From VBCK01 sp035511515 (GTDB lineage: Bacteria; Pseudomonadota; Gammaproteobacteria; Burkholderiales; Burkholderiaceae_F): a DNA stretch of 55,694 nucleotides. The position numbers were made by a program, and so were the translations under genes. This document shows, in pieces, positions 53,995-55,694 of this stretch. The DNA lies in contig DATKFG010000044.1 in assembly GCA_035511515.1 (NCBI GenBank), forward strand, positions 1-55,694, read 5' to 3'. The notes under the pieces are model-generated. The model worked only from the letters and a program-made list of their open reading frames with translations. It was not told where the DNA came from and did no database searches. The stretch's first letter is position 1. Each line of letters starts with the position of its first letter.

Positions 53995-54031
53995 TGGGGG
54001 TGAGGGTGCGTGCGATAGCAAGGAGCCGGTC

Positions 54032-54976
54032 GTGACCCTGACCGAGCTGCGGTACGTGGTCGCGGTGGCGCGCGAGCGGCATTTCGGGCGCGCTGCCGAG
54101 TCCTGCCACGTGAGCCAGCCGACGCTGTCGGTGGCGATCCGCAAGCTCGAGGAGGAGCTGGGCGTGCAGCTGTTCGAGCGGCGCTCCTCGCAGATCGCCC
54201 TCACCGATATCGGCGAGCGTATCGTGGGGCAGGCCAAGCGGGTGCTGGACGAGGCCTCGGCCGTGCGCGAAATCGCGCGCCAGGGGCGCGATCCGCTGGG
54301 GGCGCCGCTGCGGGTCGGGACCATTTACACGATCGGGCCGTACCTTCTTCCCGCGCTGATCCGGCAGCTTCAGCGCAAGGCCCCGCAAATGCAGCTGCTG
54401 CTGAGCGAGAATTTCACGCTGAAGCTGCTCGAGCTGGTGCGCAACGGCGAGATCGACGTGGCAATCCTGGCGCTTCCGCTGCCGCCGTCGGGCCTGTGGG
54501 TGCAGCCGGTCTACGACGAGCCGTTCGTGGTCGCGGTGCCGCGCAAGCACGCATGGACCCGCCGGCGCAACATCGCCAGCTCCGAGCTGCAGGATGAGAC
54601 GATGCTGCTGCTGGGCAGTGGACACTGCTTCCGGGACCAGGTGCTGGACGTGTGTCCCGAGCTGTCGCGCGATTCGGAGTTGGCCGCTGGCATGCAGAAG
54701 ACATTCGAGGGCTCTTCGCTGGAAACGATCCGCCAGATGGTGGCCACCGGAATCGGCATCACCGTGATGCCGCGCACCGCCATGCCGGCGCGGGTGTCGC
54801 GCCAGTCGCTGGTCGCCTACCTGCCGTTTCGCAATCCGCCGCCGAACCGGCGCGTGGTGCTGGCGTGGCGGCGCTCGTTCACGCGGACCGCGGCGGTCGA
54901 GTCGCTGCGGCGGGCCATGCTGGACTGCCCGCTGGAAGGCGTCGAGAAACTCGACGCGCCGGTACAGGCGGCCTAG
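54032..54976 (+). CDS. oxyR: Hydrogen-peroxide sensing LysR regulator OxyR
   Basis: A 314-residue LysR regulator. The HTH region reads TELRYVVAVARERHFGRAAE and SQPTLSVAIRKLEEELGVQL. The peroxide-sensing cysteines fall exactly at Cys199 (LLGSGHCFRDQ) and Cys208 (VLDVCPE), the Escherichia coli OxyR numbering, so it is very likely a real disulfide switch. The start is GTG 54032 with AAGGAG 6 bases upstream. It is followed 17 bases later by ubiA. Position between recG and ubiA is the usual betaproteobacterial order. Confidence 0.96.
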   Translation: MTLTELRYVVAVARERHFGRAAESCHVSQPTLSVAIRKLEEELGVQLFERRSSQIALTDIGERIVGQAKRVLDEASAVREIARQGRDPLGAPLRVGTIYTIGPYLLPALIRQLQRKAPQMQLLLSENFTLKLLELVRNGEIDVAILALPLPPSGLWVQPVYDEPFVVAVPRKHAWTRRRNIASSELQDETMLLLGSGHCFRDQVLDVCPELSRDSELAAGMQKTFEGSSLETIRQMVATGIGITVMPRTAMPARVSRQSLVAYLPFRNPPPNRRVVLAWRRSFTRTAAVESLRRAMLDCPLEGVEKLDAPVQAA

Positions 54977-54993
54977 GAGCGAGGCCCGGCGGC

Positions 54994-55694
54994 ATGGACA
55001 CGGTCGAGGCGGCCCCCACCGGCTGGCGCGAGCGGCTGCGGCTGTACGGCCAGCTCACCCGGATCGACCGTCCCGTCGGCGTGCTGCTGCTGCTGTGGCC
55101 GACGCTCACGGCGCTGTGGTTTGCCGCGCGGGGCTGGCCGGGCTTGAAGCTGCTGGCGATCTTCGTGGCCGGCACCTGGCTGATGCGGTCGGCCGGCTGC
55201 GCGATCAACGACGTGGCCGATCGGCGTTTCGATGCGCACGTGAAGCGCACGGCTGGGCGGGTCGTCGCCACGGGGCAGGTTTCGTCCGGCGAAGCGCTCG
55301 CGGTGGCCGCGGTGCTGGCCGCGGCCGCCGCGTCCCTGCTGATCTGGCTGAACGCGGCCGCGCGGCTGGCCGCGCTCGCTGCGGTGCTGACGGCCGCTGG
55401 CTACCCGTACTTCAAGCGCTTCTTCGCGTTGCCGCAGGCGATGCTCGGCATCGCGTTTTCGTTCGGCATTCCGGTGGCCTTCTGCGCGGTGCAGGGGCGG
55501 CTGCCGGCGGTGGCTCTGTGGATGGTCGCGGCGAATTTCTTCTGGGTGATCGCGTACGACACCGAGTATGCGATGGTCGACCGCGACGATGACGTGCGGC
55601 TCGGCCTGCATTCGTCGGCGATCCTGTTCGGGCGCGCCGATGTGGCGATGGTCGCCGTGTGCTACGCGGTGTATCTGGCGGAGATGGCGCTGCT
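54994..55694 (+). CDS. ubiA: 4-hydroxybenzoate polyprenyltransferase UbiA, 3' partial
   Basis: The first 233 codons of a membrane prenyltransferase that attaches the polyprenyl tail to 4-hydroxybenzoate in ubiquinone synthesis. Both aspartate-rich motifs are present: NDVADRRFD (72-80) and YDTEYAMVDRDDD (188-200), with IDRPVGVLLLLWPTLTALWF near the start. Several membrane helices lie between. The gene runs off the window end. ATG 54994 has GGAG-like bases about 16 upstream, so the ribosome site is weak. Confidence 0.95.
   Translation, partial: MDTVEAAPTGWRERLRLYGQLTRIDRPVGVLLLLWPTLTALWFAARGWPGLKLLAIFVAGTWLMRSAGCAINDVADRRFDAHVKRTAGRVVATGQVSSGEALAVAAVLAAAAASLLIWLNAAARLAALAAVLTAAGYPYFKRFFALPQAMLGIAFSFGIPVAFCAVQGRLPAVALWMVAANFFWVIAYDTEYAMVDRDDDVRLGLHSSAILFGRADVAMVAVCYAVYLAEMAL

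Overview
The window is about 55.7 kb of GC-rich, densely coding DNA. It looks like a chromosome segment of an environmental betaproteobacterium, most likely Burkholderiales-like. The evidence is the order ridA-recG-oxyR-ubiA at the right end, the livKHMGF-type amino-acid uptake cluster, the codon bias towards G/C in third positions, and a complete MSHA-type (type IV) pilus locus. No rRNA, tRNA, CRISPR array, integrase or IS transposase was seen, and no gap without a gene exceeds 300 bases. The longest gaps are 6665-6935, where nothing is recognisable, and 53778-54031, which holds an inverted-repeat element.

Left part (1-31 kb). The window opens inside a secreted subtilase that ends in a run of Gly-Leu-Val-Leu-Ser-Glu repeats. 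A membrane-bound PAS-GGDEF-EAL protein follows, then a convergent OPT-family oligopeptide transporter and a possible 53-residue membrane peptide. Next come a branched-chain amino-acid type ABC transporter (livF, livG, livM, livH and a Tat-exported binding protein, all on the minus strand) and, divergently, a TonB-dependent receptor, CDP-diglyceride hydrolase, a small ABM-fold protein and a PlpD-type patatin autotransporter. A phosphoesterase with a clear terminator follows. Then come a B12-binding radical SAM protein, a three-gene molybdoenzyme-maturation set (XdhC split in two, plus a MocA-type cytidylyltransferase), a 1044-residue Asp-box propeller protein, a LysR regulator, SelO, the K+ transporter Kup and a small HAD phosphatase.

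Middle and right (31-51 kb). A GGDEF-EAL protein with both domains degenerate converges on a minus-strand MSHA pilus cluster. In transcription order the cluster is mshE, mshG, two tandem mshA-type major pilins, mshC, mshD, mshO, mshP, mshQ, then mshI, a PilN-like gene, mshJ, mshK, mshL, mshM and mshN. MshE powers assembly, MshG is the inner-membrane platform, and MshI/PilN/J/K/L form the inner-membrane alignment complex and secretin. The minor pilins probably form the tip, with MshQ as a very large tip or adhesin protein carrying four extra repeats of about 140 residues. Hairpins after the second pilin gene and after mshQ suggest graded expression and at least two transcription units. MshE has an N-terminal MshEN-like c-di-GMP-binding region, so the pilus is plausibly controlled by c-di-GMP.

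Right end (51-55.7 kb). ridA, recG, a 19-bp inverted-repeat element, oxyR (Cys199 and Cys208 exactly conserved) and the first two thirds of ubiA.

The observations most worth a second look are the enlarged MshQ, the degenerate GGDEF-EAL neighbour of the pilus locus, and a family of GC-rich palindromes at three places, two of them inside coding sequence (patatin signal peptide and RecG N-terminus). Functional calls rest on reading motifs by eye. No database search was possible.
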